Source: RHKX01 sp963784885 (GTDB taxonomy: Bacteria > Actinomycetota > Thermoleophilia > Solirubrobacterales > 70-9). Taken from it: DNA of 64,000 bases. Below, in pieces: positions 50,097-59,090 of this stretch. The stretch is from positions 1-64,000 of the forward strand of contig CAWATA010000004.1 of NCBI GenBank assembly GCA_963784885.1. Reading direction: 5' to 3'. The notes beneath the pieces were generated by a model that saw only the letters and a list, made by a program, of their open reading frames with translations, did not search any database and had not been told where the DNA came from. Both the position numbers and the translations under genes were made by a program. Position 1 is the first letter of the stretch; each line of letters opens with the position of its first letter.

Positions 50097-51791
50097 TTGA
50101 CCGCAGACCCGGCCTCGCTCGACCGGGCCGAGCTCGAGCGTCTGCTGGCCGTCGGCCGCAGCCTCGTCTCCGAGCTCGACCTCGACACGGTGCTGATGAA
50201 CGTGCTCGGCGCAGCCCGGCAGTTGACCGGCGCACGCTACGCCGCGCTCGGAGTGCTCGACTCCGACAAGACCGAGCTCGAACGTTTCCTCTACGTCGGC
50301 GTCGATGAGGAGGAGCGGCGGCGGATCGGCCCGCTGCCCCGCGGGCACGGGATTCTCGGCGAACTGATCAGGGATCCCCGACCGCTGCGGCTCGACAACA
50401 TCGGCGATCACCCGCGGTCCTACGGCTTCCCTTCCGAGCACCCGACGATGACCACATTCGTCGGTGCTCCGATCACGGTTCGCGGCGAGGTCTTCGGGAA
50501 CATCTACCTGACGGAGAAGGACGGCGGCGGGCCCTTCGGCCCCGGCGACGAACACCTGCTGGTCATCCTCGCCGAGTGGAGCGCGGTGGCGATCAACAAC
50601 GCCCGCACCCACGAGGAGCTCCGCCGCGGCAGGGCAGACCTCGAACGACTGGTCCAGGGCCTTCAGGCCACCGCGTCGCTGAGCCGCGAGCTCGGCGGCG
50701 AGTCCGACCTCGAGCGCGTCCTCGAGTTGGTCACCAAGCGCGCCCGGGCGCTGCTCGAGGCGCGCTCAAGTTACGTGCTCCTGCGCGAGGGCGCGGACCT
50801 CGTCGTTCGCGGGGCCGCCGGCGAGTGCGGAGCCGGGGCACTCGGCCGCGCTGTGGGGCCCGACTCCGGGACGACCGACTTCCTCGGCATGGAGGCCAGC
50901 CAGCGCATCGGTCCCGCGGCGGCCGAGTCGCTCGGCGAGCTCGGCATCGAGTCGCGGACCGGGCTCGCGGTTCCGCTCCGCTCGCGCGGTCAGGGGCTCG
51001 GTGTGCTCCTGGTCGTCGACCATCTCGGGGACGAGCCCGCGTTCTCGGCCGACCAGCAGCTCACCCTCGAGTCGTTCGCGACCAGCGCGGCGAACGCGAT
51101 CGCCGCGGCACACGCGATCGAGGACGAGAAGGCGAAGCTCGCGATCGCCTCATCGGAGCGCGAGCGCGGACGCTGGGCGCGGGAGCTCCACGATGAGACG
51201 CTCCAGGAACTCGGCGCCCTCCGGATGATGCAGGAGAACGCGGCCCGCGCCGGATCGCTGGAGGAGGTCCGCGAGCATCTCGACCTCGCCAACGAGCAGA
51301 TCGAGCGGACCGTGGCCGGCCTGCAGGGGCTGATCGCCGAGCTTCGGCCCGCCGCTCTCGACCAACTGGGTATCTCGGCGGCGATCGAGGCGCTGATCGA
51401 GCGCCTGCGGTCGCGCTCGGACCTGACGTTCGAGACCGACATCGACATCGCCTCCGAGCGCGGGGAGGGGGCATTCCGATATGAGCCCGAGCTCGAGTCG
51501 ACGATCTACCGGCTCGTGCAGGAGGGGCTGACTAACGCGATCAAGCATGCCGACGCGACCCGGGCGCGGGTCGCGATCGAGGAGCTCGACGGCACGGTGA
51601 CGGTCCGCGTCGAGGACGACGGCAACGGTTTCGACCTGGCGTCGGTCAACCGCGGCTTCGGGCTCACCGGGATGCGCGAGCGGGTGGAGCTGTCCGGCGG
51701 CGAGCTCTCGATCGAGGGCCGGGAGGGCGGGGGAACCCTGGTCAGGGTCGCGTTGCCGGTCCACCGGCGCGCCGACGATCAGCCGGCCTGA
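50097..51791 (+). CDS. DevS/DosS-like sensor histidine kinase (GAF-GAF-HisKA_3)
   Basis: 564 residues from TTG 50097, chosen because GGGAG precedes it; GTG 50004 would leave no promoter room. GAF-A, about 15-165, matches DevS strongly: LERFLYVGVDEEERRRIG, LPRGHGILGELIRDP, HPRSYGFPSEHPTMTTF, then FGNIYLTEKDGGGPF. The His in SEHPTM aligns with the heme-binding His of DosS/DosT. GAF-B follows, then the dimerisation helix with phospho-His in ARELHDETLQELGALRMM, and an HATPase with NAIKHADATRARV and DDGNGF. It should sense redox, O2 or NO if heme is bound. The response regulator is convergent, 20 bases downstream. Confidence 0.85.
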   Translation: MTADPASLDRAELERLLAVGRSLVSELDLDTVLMNVLGAARQLTGARYAALGVLDSDKTELERFLYVGVDEEERRRIGPLPRGHGILGELIRDPRPLRLDNIGDHPRSYGFPSEHPTMTTFVGAPITVRGEVFGNIYLTEKDGGGPFGPGDEHLLVILAEWSAVAINNARTHEELRRGRADLERLVQGLQATASLSRELGGESDLERVLELVTKRARALLEARSSYVLLREGADLVVRGAAGECGAGALGRAVGPDSGTTDFLGMEASQRIGPAAAESLGELGIESRTGLAVPLRSRGQGLGVLLVVDHLGDEPAFSADQQLTLESFATSAANAIAAAHAIEDEKAKLAIASSERERGRWARELHDETLQELGALRMMQENAARAGSLEEVREHLDLANEQIERTVAGLQGLIAELRPAALDQLGISAAIEALIERLRSRSDLTFETDIDIASERGEGAFRYEPELESTIYRLVQEGLTNAIKHADATRARVAIEELDGTVTVRVEDDGNGFDLASVNRGFGLTGMRERVELSGGELSIEGREGGGTLVRVALPVHRRADDQPA

Positions 51792-51810
51792 CGTTCGAAG
51801 GACGGCGCGC

Positions 51811-52464
51811 TCAGCGCTCGACGAGCTCGTTGTCGATCGCGTAGGCGATCAGCTCGGCCCGCGTCGAGAGCCCGGTCTTGCGCTGGATGTTGGCCCTGTG
51901 GGTCTCGACCGTGCGGACGCTGAGGACGAGCTTCTCGGCGATCTCCGGGTTGACGTATCCGAGCGCGAGCAGCCCGAGGACCTCGACCTCCCGTGGGGTC
52001 AGCTCGTCGGGCGGTCCGTCCGGCTTGTCGGGCTCGGCGGCGAGCCGGGCGCCGAGCTCCGGGTTGATGTAGGTGCCGCCGCCGATCACCGCGCGGATCG
52101 CCGTGACCAGCTCGCTTGCGGCCGAGTGCTTGATCACGTAGCCCTTGGCGCCGCCCTGCAGCGCCTTGCGCGCAAAGGCCGGTTCGTTCTGCATCGTCAG
52201 CACGACCACCGCCGTGCCGGGCGAGGCCTCGAACACCTTCGGAAGCGCGTCGAGGCTGGGCAGGCCGGGCATGCTCAGGTCGAGGACCAGGACCGACGGC
52301 TTGTGCCCGAGCACGTAGCGCGCCGCCGTCTCGGCGTCGCCGGCCTCGGCGACGACTTCGAAGCCGGGCTCGTCCTCGAGCACCTTGCGGATGCCCGCGC
52401 GGACGAGCTCGTGATCGTCGGCGAGCACGATCGTGACGCTCTCTGCCTCGGTTTCCGCTCCCAC
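51811..52464 (-). CDS. NarL/DevR-family response regulator
   Basis: 217 residues from GTG 52464. Receiver domain with acidic pocket DDHELVRAGI (about 16), phospho-Asp in VLVLDLSMPGLPSLDAL (about 62) and Lys in GGAKGYVIKHS (about 108), then a LuxR-type helix-turn-helix (about 152-212): LTPREVEVLGLLALGYVNPE and VRTVETHRANIQRKTG. It is the likely partner of the kinase at 50097, although the two genes are tail to tail, not in one operon. Confidence 0.9.
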   Translation of the reverse strand: MGAETEAESVTIVLADDHELVRAGIRKVLEDEPGFEVVAEAGDAETAARYVLGHKPSVLVLDLSMPGLPSLDALPKVFEASPGTAVVVLTMQNEPAFARKALQGGAKGYVIKHSAASELVTAIRAVIGGGTYINPELGARLAAEPDKPDGPPDELTPREVEVLGLLALGYVNPEIAEKLVLSVRTVETHRANIQRKTGLSTRAELIAYAIDNELVER

Positions 52465-52551
52465 TGCCGAAGAACACTACTTCCGCGCCCCGCCGCGTTG
52501 ATCCGGAGCCGACCGCAGCACTCTGGGTAGTCCCTACGGGCGCCCCTCCCG

Positions 52552-53520
52552 TCAACCGGCTCGACGCGGCACGACCACCGCGGCGCCGAGGAAGCGGCCG
52601 GCGCGGAGGTCGGCGAGCGCCTCGCCGGCGGCCTCGAGCGGGTAGGTGGTGACCGCTGTCTCGACCGGGATCTGCGGCGCCAGGTCGAGGAGCTCCTCAC
52701 CGTCGGCGCGGGTCAGGTTGGCGACCGACCGGACGGTGCGCTCGCCCCAGAGCAGCTCGTAGGGGAACGACGGGATGTCGCTCATGTGGATCCCGCCGCA
52801 GACGACGGTCCCGCCCGGGGTGACGGCCGCGAGCGCCGCCGGAACGAGTGGGCCGACCGGGGCGAAGATGATCGCCGCGTCGAGGGGCTCGGGCGGGCCG
52901 GCATCCGAGGCGCCGGCCCAGACCGCCCCGAGGTCGCGGGCGAAGCGCTGCCCGTCCTCGTCGCCGGCGCGGGTGAACGCGTAGACCTCGCGTCCCTCCG
53001 CCGTAGCGACCTGGGTGAGGATGTGGGCGGCGGCGCCGAATCCGTAGAAGCCGATCCGTCGCGCGTCGCCGCACATCCGCAGCGACCGGTAGCCGATCAG
53101 CCCGGCGCAGAGCAGCGGCGCGGCCTGCTCGTCCGGGTAGCTCTCCGGGATCGGGAAGCAGTAGCGCTCGTCGGCGACCGCGAACTCGGCGAAGCCGCCG
53201 TCGATGTCGCAGCCCGTGAAGCGGGCCCGCGGGCAGAGGTTCTCGCGCCCGGAGCGGCACCACTTGCACTCGCCGCACGTCCACCCGAGCCAGGGGACAC
53301 CGACCCTGCGGTCCTCGCCGACGACGTCGGCGACGATCTGATGCCCGAGCACCCGTGGCGGCTCGGCGATCGGAACCTCGCCGTCGATCAGGTGCAGGTC
53401 GGTGCGGCAGACACCGCATGCCCGGACCTCCAGCAGCAGCTCGCCGGGACCGGCGACCGGTTCCTCCATCTCGGCCTCGCGGAGCGGCCGGCCGGGAGCA
53501 TCGAAGACCATCGCCCGCAT
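52552..53520 (-). CDS. Zinc-dependent alcohol dehydrogenase (MDR family)
   Basis: 322 residues. Catalytic-zinc Cys in RACGVCRTDLHLIDG (about 33-47) and His in LGHQIVA, and the full structural-zinc loop WTCGECKWCRSGRENLCP (about 80-97) with four Cys. NAD(P)-binding IGFYGFGAAAHILTQVA (about 158). This is the cinnamyl/propanol-preferring alcohol dehydrogenase group. Contrast with the enzyme at 36163, which lacks the structural zinc. Confidence 0.9.
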   Translation of the reverse strand: MRAMVFDAPGRPLREAEMEEPVAGPGELLLEVRACGVCRTDLHLIDGEVPIAEPPRVLGHQIVADVVGEDRRVGVPWLGWTCGECKWCRSGRENLCPRARFTGCDIDGGFAEFAVADERYCFPIPESYPDEQAAPLLCAGLIGYRSLRMCGDARRIGFYGFGAAAHILTQVATAEGREVYAFTRAGDEDGQRFARDLGAVWAGASDAGPPEPLDAAIIFAPVGPLVPAALAAVTPGGTVVCGGIHMSDIPSFPYELLWGERTVRSVANLTRADGEELLDLAPQIPVETAVTTYPLEAAGEALADLRAGRFLGAAVVVPRRAG

Positions 53521-53541
53521 CGGCCGCCCCTCGGGATCCGG

Positions 53542-53751
53542 CTACTCGTCTCGGGGCGTGATCCGGAAGAGCGAGACGACCTCGGCGTTGTGGGCCTCGG
53601 GATGGACGACGTACGCGCTCGGTCCGCCGCCGAACCAGCCGGCGGCCTCGTTGTCGCCGACGAAGATCCCGGGGTGGTGGCGACCGTCGCCGTCCTCGAC
53701 CCAGACCTTGTCGCCCTCCTTGAAAGCGTGCGGTGCGTCGCTCTCGCTCAT
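53542..53751 (-). CDS. Small SH3-like protein, unknown function
   Basis: 69 residues, ATG at 53751. FKEGDKVWVEDGDGRHHPGI reads like the start of an SH3-type or Tudor-like barrel; AYVVHPEAHNAEVVSLFRITP completes it. No named family. It lies 21 bases upstream of the dehydrogenase on the same strand, and its start faces the rpmE start 52 bases away. Confidence 0.6.
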   Translation of the reverse strand: MSESDAPHAFKEGDKVWVEDGDGRHHPGIFVGDNEAAGWFGGGPSAYVVHPEAHNAEVVSLFRITPRDE

Positions 53752-53802
53752 CGGCGCAGCCTAGCGGCGTCCTCCTGGACAGGCTCTCTAGACTCGGTGC
53801 AG

Positions 53803-54006
53803 ATGAAGACCGAGATACATCCCGAGTACGGCCTCTCCCACGTGCGCTGCGCGTGCGGCAACGAGTTCCACACCCGCTCCACCAAGCCCGAGATCCACGT
53901 CGAGATCTGCTCCGAGTGCCACCCGTTCTACACCGGCAAGCAGAAGCTGGTCGACACCGGCGGTCGCGTCGAGCGCTTCCGCCGCAGGGCGGCCAAGAAG
54001 TCCTGA
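53803..54006 (+). CDS. rpmE: 50S ribosomal protein L31 (zinc-binding type)
   Basis: 67 residues. MKTEIHPEYGLSHVRCACGN, then STKPEIHVEICSECHPFYTG and KLVDTGGRVERFRRR. Four Cys (CACG, CSEC) form the C+ zinc-binding form, a store of zinc that is swapped for a Cys-less form under zinc starvation. First gene of the long housekeeping run that leads to the ATP synthase genes. Confidence 0.95.
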   Translation: MKTEIHPEYGLSHVRCACGNEFHTRSTKPEIHVEICSECHPFYTGKQKLVDTGGRVERFRRRAAKKS

Positions 54007-54028
54007 CGGACCGCCCGGCGGGTCCGTC

Positions 54029-54997
54029 GTGAGCGAGCTTCACGAAGCGGCCACGCCGATGCCGGACGGCAAGCCGGTCGCGTCGCGTGACGCACCGGTC
54101 GGAGGGCAGGCGATCCTCGAGGGCGTGATGATGCGCGGCGTCTCGACCTGGGCCGCAGCGGTCCGCACGCCCGCGGGTGAGATCACGATCAGCTCCGAGC
54201 CGGTCGTTTCGTGGGCGAAGCGGCACCGGGCGCTGCGGCTGCCGGTGATCCGCGGCGTCGTCGCCCTGGCGGAGTCGCTGAAGATCGGATTCCGGGCGCT
54301 CGCGTACTCGGCGAACGCTCAGATCGCCGACGACGAGGACCAGGAGCCGATCGGCGGTCTCACCTGGGGCCTGACGATCGCGGCCTCCCTCGCTCTCGCG
54401 GTCGGCCTGTTCTTCGTGGTGCCGGTCGGCCTGACGAGCCTGATCAAGGACCAGCTCGGTTCCGCCGTCCTCTTCTGGCTCGTCGAGGGGATCCTTCGCA
54501 CCGCGATCTTCATCGGCTACATCGCCGCGATCAGCCGGCTCCCCGACCTGCGGCGTGTCTTCGAATACCACGGTGCCGAGCACAAGACGATCTCCTGCTT
54601 CGAGGCGGGCGACGTCCTCGTCCCCGAGCGAGCGGCCCGCTACTCGCGGCTGCATCCCCGCTGCGGGACCAGTTTCCTGCTGGTCGTCATGGTCCTGGCG
54701 ATCTTCGTCTTCGCGCCGCTCGGGCTCCCTGCCTGGTACTGGCTGGTGATCACCCGGATCGTCGGCATTCCGCTGATCGCCGGGCTCTCCTACGAGGTGA
54801 TCAAGTGGGCCGGCCGCAACCGGCGCAAGGCCTGGGTCCGGACCGTGATGTGGCCCGGCCTGATGCTTCAGAACCTGACGACCCGCGAGCCCGACCAGGA
54901 GCAGCTCGCGGTGGCGATCGCAGCCCTGGAGGAGGTCCTTGCGGTCGAGGGCTCCGATCTCGGCCGGAGCGAGAGCCCGATCGAGATAGTCGCGTAG
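54029..54997 (+). CDS. yqhQ: DUF1385 (YqhQ) family membrane protein
   Basis: 322 residues from GTG 54029. The family start VGGQAILEGVMMRG (about 24-37), then membrane segments at about 116-138, 150-170, 212-234 and 240-258, and the conserved FEYHGAEHKTISCFEAGD (about 178-195) and LHPRCGTSFLL. The EYHGAEHK and HPRC blocks suggest a metal site. The family is often next to rpmE and prfA in Gram-positives; its function is unproven. 22 bases after rpmE. Confidence 0.9.
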   Translation: MSELHEAATPMPDGKPVASRDAPVGGQAILEGVMMRGVSTWAAAVRTPAGEITISSEPVVSWAKRHRALRLPVIRGVVALAESLKIGFRALAYSANAQIADDEDQEPIGGLTWGLTIAASLALAVGLFFVVPVGLTSLIKDQLGSAVLFWLVEGILRTAIFIGYIAAISRLPDLRRVFEYHGAEHKTISCFEAGDVLVPERAARYSRLHPRCGTSFLLVVMVLAIFVFAPLGLPAWYWLVITRIVGIPLIAGLSYEVIKWAGRNRRKAWVRTVMWPGLMLQNLTTREPDQEQLAVAIAALEEVLAVEGSDLGRSESPIEIVA

Positions 54998-55007
54998 CCT
55001 CCGCGGC

Positions 55008-55958
55008 GTGGCCCACACGCACGATCACGGCCACGGCGGCCACTCGCACGGCATCTCAGCCGACGCCGATCGCTCGAAGCTGACGATCGCCCTCGCGCTG
55101 ATCGTCGGCTTCATGGTCGTGGAGGTCGTCGTCGGCATCCTCGCCAACTCGCTGGCGCTGCTTTCCGACGCCGCGCACATGCTCACCGACGCCGGGGCGC
55201 TGGTCCTGGCGCTGGTTGCGATCCACCTCGCCGCGCGCCCGGCAGCGGGAATGATGACCTTCGGCTGGAAGCGGGCGGGCATCCTCAGCGCCCAGTTCAA
55301 CGGGGCGACGCTGCTCGTCCTCGGACTGCTGATCGTCTACGAGGGCATCCGGCGGCTGATCGACCCGCCCGCGGTCGAGGGCGGGATCGTCTTCGTCGTC
55401 GCGGTCATCGGGATCGTCGTCAACCTCGCCGCCACCTGGACGCTGTCGCAGGCCAACCGCGACTCGCTCAACGTCGAAGGCGCCTTCCAGCACATCCTCA
55501 CCGACCTCGCCGCATTCGTGATGACGGCGATCGCCGGTCTCGTGATCTTGACGACAGGCTTCGACCGGGCCGACGGAATCGCGTCGCTGATCGTCGCGGC
55601 GATCATGCTGAACTCCTCCTACGGTCTGCTGCGCGAGTCGGGCCGGGTCTTTCTCGAGGCCGCCCCGCGCGGCCTCGATCCGGACCGGATCGGCGCTGCG
55701 ATGGCCGCCGTGCCCGGGGTCGAGGAGGTTCACGATCTCCACGTCTGGGAGGTGACGTCGGGCTTCCCGGCGCTTTCCGCGCACGTCCTCGTCGGGCGCG
55801 GCGACGACTGCCACGCGATCCGGCTCGCACTCGAGCACGACATCCGAGAGCGGTTCGCGATCGACCATACGACGCTTCAGGTCGAGCACCACCACCCCGA
55901 TGAGCTGCTGCAGGTGGAAGTGTCCGATTCCGGCCGCCCGTCAGACTCCGGGCAGTGA
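55008..55958 (+). CDS. Cation diffusion facilitator (Zn/Co/Cd efflux)
   Basis: 316 residues from GTG 55008. His-rich N-terminus (HTHDHGHGGHSHG), membrane segments at about 25-45, 55-75, 90-110, 125-145, 158-180 and 186-205 with the metal sites SDAAHMLTDAGAL (about 57-69) and QHILTDLAAF (about 162), then a cytoplasmic ferredoxin-like C-domain (VEEVHDLHVWEVTSGF). Proton antiporter of the CzcD type. An uncommon insertion between yqhQ and prfA; its stop overlaps the prfA start (GTGA). Confidence 0.9.
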   Translation: MAHTHDHGHGGHSHGISADADRSKLTIALALIVGFMVVEVVVGILANSLALLSDAAHMLTDAGALVLALVAIHLAARPAAGMMTFGWKRAGILSAQFNGATLLVLGLLIVYEGIRRLIDPPAVEGGIVFVVAVIGIVVNLAATWTLSQANRDSLNVEGAFQHILTDLAAFVMTAIAGLVILTTGFDRADGIASLIVAAIMLNSSYGLLRESGRVFLEAAPRGLDPDRIGAAMAAVPGVEEVHDLHVWEVTSGFPALSAHVLVGRGDDCHAIRLALEHDIRERFAIDHTTLQVEHHHPDELLQVEVSDSGRPSDSGQ

Positions 55959-57022
55959 TCGAGCAACTCGTCAGCCAGATCGAGGAGCGGTTCGCCGGCC
56001 TCGAGCGGGAGATGTCGGACCCGGAGGTGATCGGCGATCGCGAGCGCTACGCGGCCGTCGGCCGCGAGTACCGCGAGCTCGAGCCCGCGCGCGAGCTGGC
56101 GCGGCGCTGGCGGACGCTGAACGACGACCTCGAGGGCGCGCGCGAGTTGCTGGCCGACGGCGAAGACGAGGAGCTCCGGCGCGTCGTCTCCGAGGCGCCC
56201 GGGCAGCTCGAGGAGCTGGCCGAGGAGATCCGCCTGGCGATGGTCGAGCGCGACCCCAACGACGAGAAGAACGTGCTGGTCGAGATCCGCGCCGGAGCCG
56301 GCGGCGACGAGGCGGCCCTGTTCGCGGGCGACCTCTTCAAGATGCTGACCCGCTACGCGGAGGAGCGGGGTTTCGGCGTCGAGGTCCTCTCGCAGAGCCC
56401 GGCCGAGGTCGGCGGCTTCAAGGACGTGACGTTCGCGGTCAAGGGCGACGGCGCCTACTCGGTGTTCAAGTACGAGAGCGGCACCCACCGCGTCCAGCGC
56501 GTCCCGAAGACCGAGTCGCAGGGCCGGATTCACACCTCGACCGCGACGGTCGCGGTGCTGCCGGAGGCCGAGGAGGTCGATGTCGAGATCGACCCCAACG
56601 ACCTCCAGGTCGACGTCTACCGGTCCTCGGGCCCCGGCGGGCAATCGGTCAACACGACCGACTCCGCGGTGCGGATCACCCACGCGCCGAGCGGGATCGT
56701 CGTCTCGATGCAGGACGAGAAGTCGCAGCTTCAGAATCGCGACAAGGCGATGCGCGTGCTCCGCGCGAGACTGCTCGAGAAGGCCATCGCCGACCAGCAG
56801 GCGGAGATCTCGGCCGAGCGGCGCTCGCAGGTCGGTACCGGCGAGCGCTCCGAGAAGGTCCGGACCTACAACTTCCCGCAGGGCCGGGTCACCGACCACC
56901 GGATCAAGCTGACGAGCCACGCGCTCGACGAGATCCTCGGCGGCGACCTGCGCGAGTTCACCGAAGCCCTCGCGGCCGAGGACAAGCGCCGCAAGCTCGA
57001 GGCGCAGACCGCAGCGGGCTGA
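55955..57022 (+). CDS. prfA: Peptide chain release factor 1
   Basis: 355 residues. RF1 N-domain, codon-recognition domain, and the GGQ loop SSGPGGQSVNTTDSAVRITH (about 226-245), which triggers peptidyl-tRNA hydrolysis at UAA/UAG. The PxT-type tripeptide region RVPKTESQGRIHTST is present, so this is RF1 and not RF2, and no programmed frameshift is seen. GTG start overlaps the transporter stop; its modifying enzyme PrmC follows after 2 bases. Confidence 0.95.
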   Translation: MIEQLVSQIEERFAGLEREMSDPEVIGDRERYAAVGREYRELEPARELARRWRTLNDDLEGARELLADGEDEELRRVVSEAPGQLEELAEEIRLAMVERDPNDEKNVLVEIRAGAGGDEAALFAGDLFKMLTRYAEERGFGVEVLSQSPAEVGGFKDVTFAVKGDGAYSVFKYESGTHRVQRVPKTESQGRIHTSTATVAVLPEAEEVDVEIDPNDLQVDVYRSSGPGGQSVNTTDSAVRITHAPSGIVVSMQDEKSQLQNRDKAMRVLRARLLEKAIADQQAEISAERRSQVGTGERSEKVRTYNFPQGRVTDHRIKLTSHALDEILGGDLREFTEALAAEDKRRKLEAQTAAG

Positions 57023-57024
57023 CG

Positions 57025-57867
57025 ATGGCCGCCGCCGGGACGGTGAGGGAGGCCCTGGCCGCGGCAACAGATGCGATCGCGGCGTCCGGCTCGGAATCGC
57101 CGCGGCTCGATGCCGAGCTGCTGCTCGCGGCGGCGACGGGCGCGACCCGGGAGCGGTTCGCGATCGAGCCCGAGCGCTCCGTCAGCGCCGTCGAAGCGCG
57201 GGCGTTCGGCGCGTTCGTCCGCCGCCGGGTCGCCCACGAGCCCGTGGCCTACATCCTCGGCAGTCGCGGCTTTCGCCGGGTCGAGTTGCGGACGGACGGC
57301 CGGGCGCTGGTCCCGCGGCCCGAGACCGAGTTGCTCGTCGACGTGGCGCTCGAGCTGCGGCCGGCACGGGTGCTCGACGTCGGGACCGGCAGTGGCGCGA
57401 TCGCCCTGGCGGTGGCCGACGAGCTGGCGGGGACCGAGGTGCTCGCCCTGGACGTCTCCGCGCCCGCGCTCGAGCTCGCCCGCGAGAACGCTGCCGCGCT
57501 CGGTCTCGAGCGGCGGGTCGAGTTCCGGCTCGGGCCGGTGACGAGCGTCGCCGGCCGTTTCGACCTGGTGCTCGCCAACCTGCCCTACGTCCGCGAAGAC
57601 GAGCGTCCCCGCCTGCCGCCCGACGTCCGCGAGCACGAGCCCGCGGAGGCGCTGTTCGCCGGGGCCGACGGCCTCGCGGTCATCCGCGAGGTGCTCGCGG
57701 CCCTCGCGCCGCCCGGCCCGGGGCCGGGCTGCGGTGCGGTCGCGCTCGAGGTCGGCGCCGGCCAGGCGCCCGCAGTCGCCGAGCTCGTCACCGCGGCCGG
57801 CTTCGCCTCGGTTGAGATCCGGCGCGACCTCGCCGGGATCGAGCGCGCCGTGGTCGGGCGGCGATGA
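57025..57867 (+). CDS. prmC: Release factor glutamine methyltransferase
   Basis: 280 residues. Helical N-domain with SPRLDAELLLAAATG and HEPVAYILGSRGF, then the SAM domain: LVPRPETELLVDVAL, VLDVGTGSGAIALAVAD (about 115-131), and the substrate motif as ANLPYVRED (about 189-197). The usual NPPY reads NLPY here; the Asn and Tyr that bind the target Gln are kept, so it should be active. It methylates the GGQ glutamine of RF1 encoded just upstream. Overlaps tsaC by ATGA. Confidence 0.95.
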   Translation: MAAAGTVREALAAATDAIAASGSESPRLDAELLLAAATGATRERFAIEPERSVSAVEARAFGAFVRRRVAHEPVAYILGSRGFRRVELRTDGRALVPRPETELLVDVALELRPARVLDVGTGSGAIALAVADELAGTEVLALDVSAPALELARENAAALGLERRVEFRLGPVTSVAGRFDLVLANLPYVREDERPRLPPDVREHEPAEALFAGADGLAVIREVLAALAPPGPGPGCGAVALEVGAGQAPAVAELVTAAGFASVEIRRDLAGIERAVVGRR

Positions 57868-58526
57868 GCGCAGCGGTCTCGATCGAGCATGACGGCGCCG
57901 CGGCCGCCCGCGCCGCCCTCGACCGCTGCGTCCTCGGCGGTGGCGTCGCCCTGTTCCCCGCCGACGGCCTCTACGGCCTCGCCTGTGACCCGCTCCGGGC
58001 CGAGTCGATCGCCCGTATCCATGCGATCAAGGGCCGCGACGACGGCAAGCCGTCGGCGGTCATGTACTTCTCGCCGCTCGCGATGCGCGAGCTCCTCGCC
58101 GGCCTCGGCGAGCGCAGCCGCGAGGCGGTTGCCGCCCTGCTCCCGGGCCCGCTGACCCTGGTTCTGTTCAATTCCGAGCGCCGTTACCCGCTCGCCTGCC
58201 GCGACGACCGCGAACGGCTCGGGATCCGCCTCCTCGACGGCCCGCTCGCCGGCGCCTCCTGCGCGGTCTTCCAGACCAGCGCCAACCTGAGCGGCGAGCC
58301 GGCGCCCGCTCGCTTCGCCGACGTCGACCCCGCCATCGTCGCCGCCGTCGACCTGGCGATCGACGGCGGCGAGCTGACGGGACAACCGTCGACGGTCCTC
58401 GACCTGACCGGCCTCGAGACGGGCGGCGGCTGGTCGGTGCTCCGGGAGGGCGCCGTGAGCACCGGCGACCTCGAAACGCGACTCCGAGCGGCTGGCCTCG
58501 TCCCGCCCGACCGTGGGCCATCTTGA
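57864..58526 (+). CDS. tsaC: L-threonylcarbamoyladenylate synthase (Sua5/YciO/YrdC)
   Basis: 220 residues. LFPADGLYGLACDP (about 31-44), IHAIKGRDDGKPSAVMYFSP (about 53-72) with the Lys/Arg that bind ATP, and SANLSGEPAP (about 137). It makes threonylcarbamoyl-AMP from Thr, bicarbonate and ATP for the t6A37 modification of ANN-decoding tRNAs. Short form without the Sua5 C-domain. The last codons are part of a hairpin (58511-58557). Confidence 0.9.
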   Translation: MSAAVSIEHDGAAAARAALDRCVLGGGVALFPADGLYGLACDPLRAESIARIHAIKGRDDGKPSAVMYFSPLAMRELLAGLGERSREAVAALLPGPLTLVLFNSERRYPLACRDDRERLGIRLLDGPLAGASCAVFQTSANLSGEPAPARFADVDPAIVAAVDLAIDGGELTGQPSTVLDLTGLETGGGWSVLREGAVSTGDLETRLRAAGLVPPDRGPS

Positions 58527-58557
58527 CGACGCATTCCGTCCTCGATCTGGCCCACGG
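58511..58557 (+). terminator. Hairpin at the tsaC-rpiB junction
   Basis: CCGTGGGCCA (58511-58520) and TGGCCCACGG (58548-58557) form a perfect 10-bp stem, with GACG/CGTC able to pair within its loop. The 5' arm lies inside the last codons of tsaC. No U-tract; it may attenuate or shield the message between tsaC and rpiB. Confidence 0.5.
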
Positions 58558-58617
58558 TGTGGGAGGGACCGGTGCACCGACCCCGTCCCGTCGACCCGAT
58601 CGCGTAGGCTCGACCGG

Positions 58618-59088
58618 GTGCGCATCGCGATCGGATCCGACCACGCAGGCTTCGAGCTGAAGGAGGCCGTGGCCCCCTCGCTGCGTGCGGCCGGGCACGA
58701 GCTGGTCGACGTCGGGACCGACTCGCCGGAGTCGGTGGACTATCCGGATCCGGCGGCGCGAGCGGCACAGCTCGTCGGCGACGGCGAGGCCGACCGGGCG
58801 GTGATCGTCTGCGGCTCGGGAGTCGGTGTCGCGATCGTCGCCAACAAGGTCGACGGGGTTCGCGCGGTCAACGCGCACGACCCCGAGGAGGCGGAGATGA
58901 GCCGCCGTCACAATGACGCGAACGTCCTCACGCTGGCGGGCCGCAGGCTCGGGCCCGCGGAGGCCGAGCCGATCGTCGAGACCTTCCTGGCGACCGACTT
59001 CGAAGGCGGCCGCCACGCGCGCCGGGTCGAGAAGATCGCCGCGATCGAGAACGGCGCCGCCGAGCAGGAGAATCCACAGAGAGGCTGA
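58618..59088 (+). CDS. rpiB: Ribose 5-phosphate isomerase B
   Basis: 156 residues from GTG 58618. RIAIGSDHAGFELKEAV (about 2-18), DYPDPA, the active-site loop IVCGSGVGVAIVANKVDGVRA (in part, about 65) with the base Cys, and SRRHNDANVLTLAGR. It interconverts ribose and ribulose 5-phosphate. Two bases separate it from glyA, so the two are cotranscribed, linking pentose supply and one-carbon metabolism. Confidence 0.95.
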   Translation: MRIAIGSDHAGFELKEAVAPSLRAAGHELVDVGTDSPESVDYPDPAARAAQLVGDGEADRAVIVCGSGVGVAIVANKVDGVRAVNAHDPEEAEMSRRHNDANVLTLAGRRLGPAEAEPIVETFLATDFEGGRHARRVEKIAAIENGAAEQENPQRG

Positions 59089-59090
59089 CC

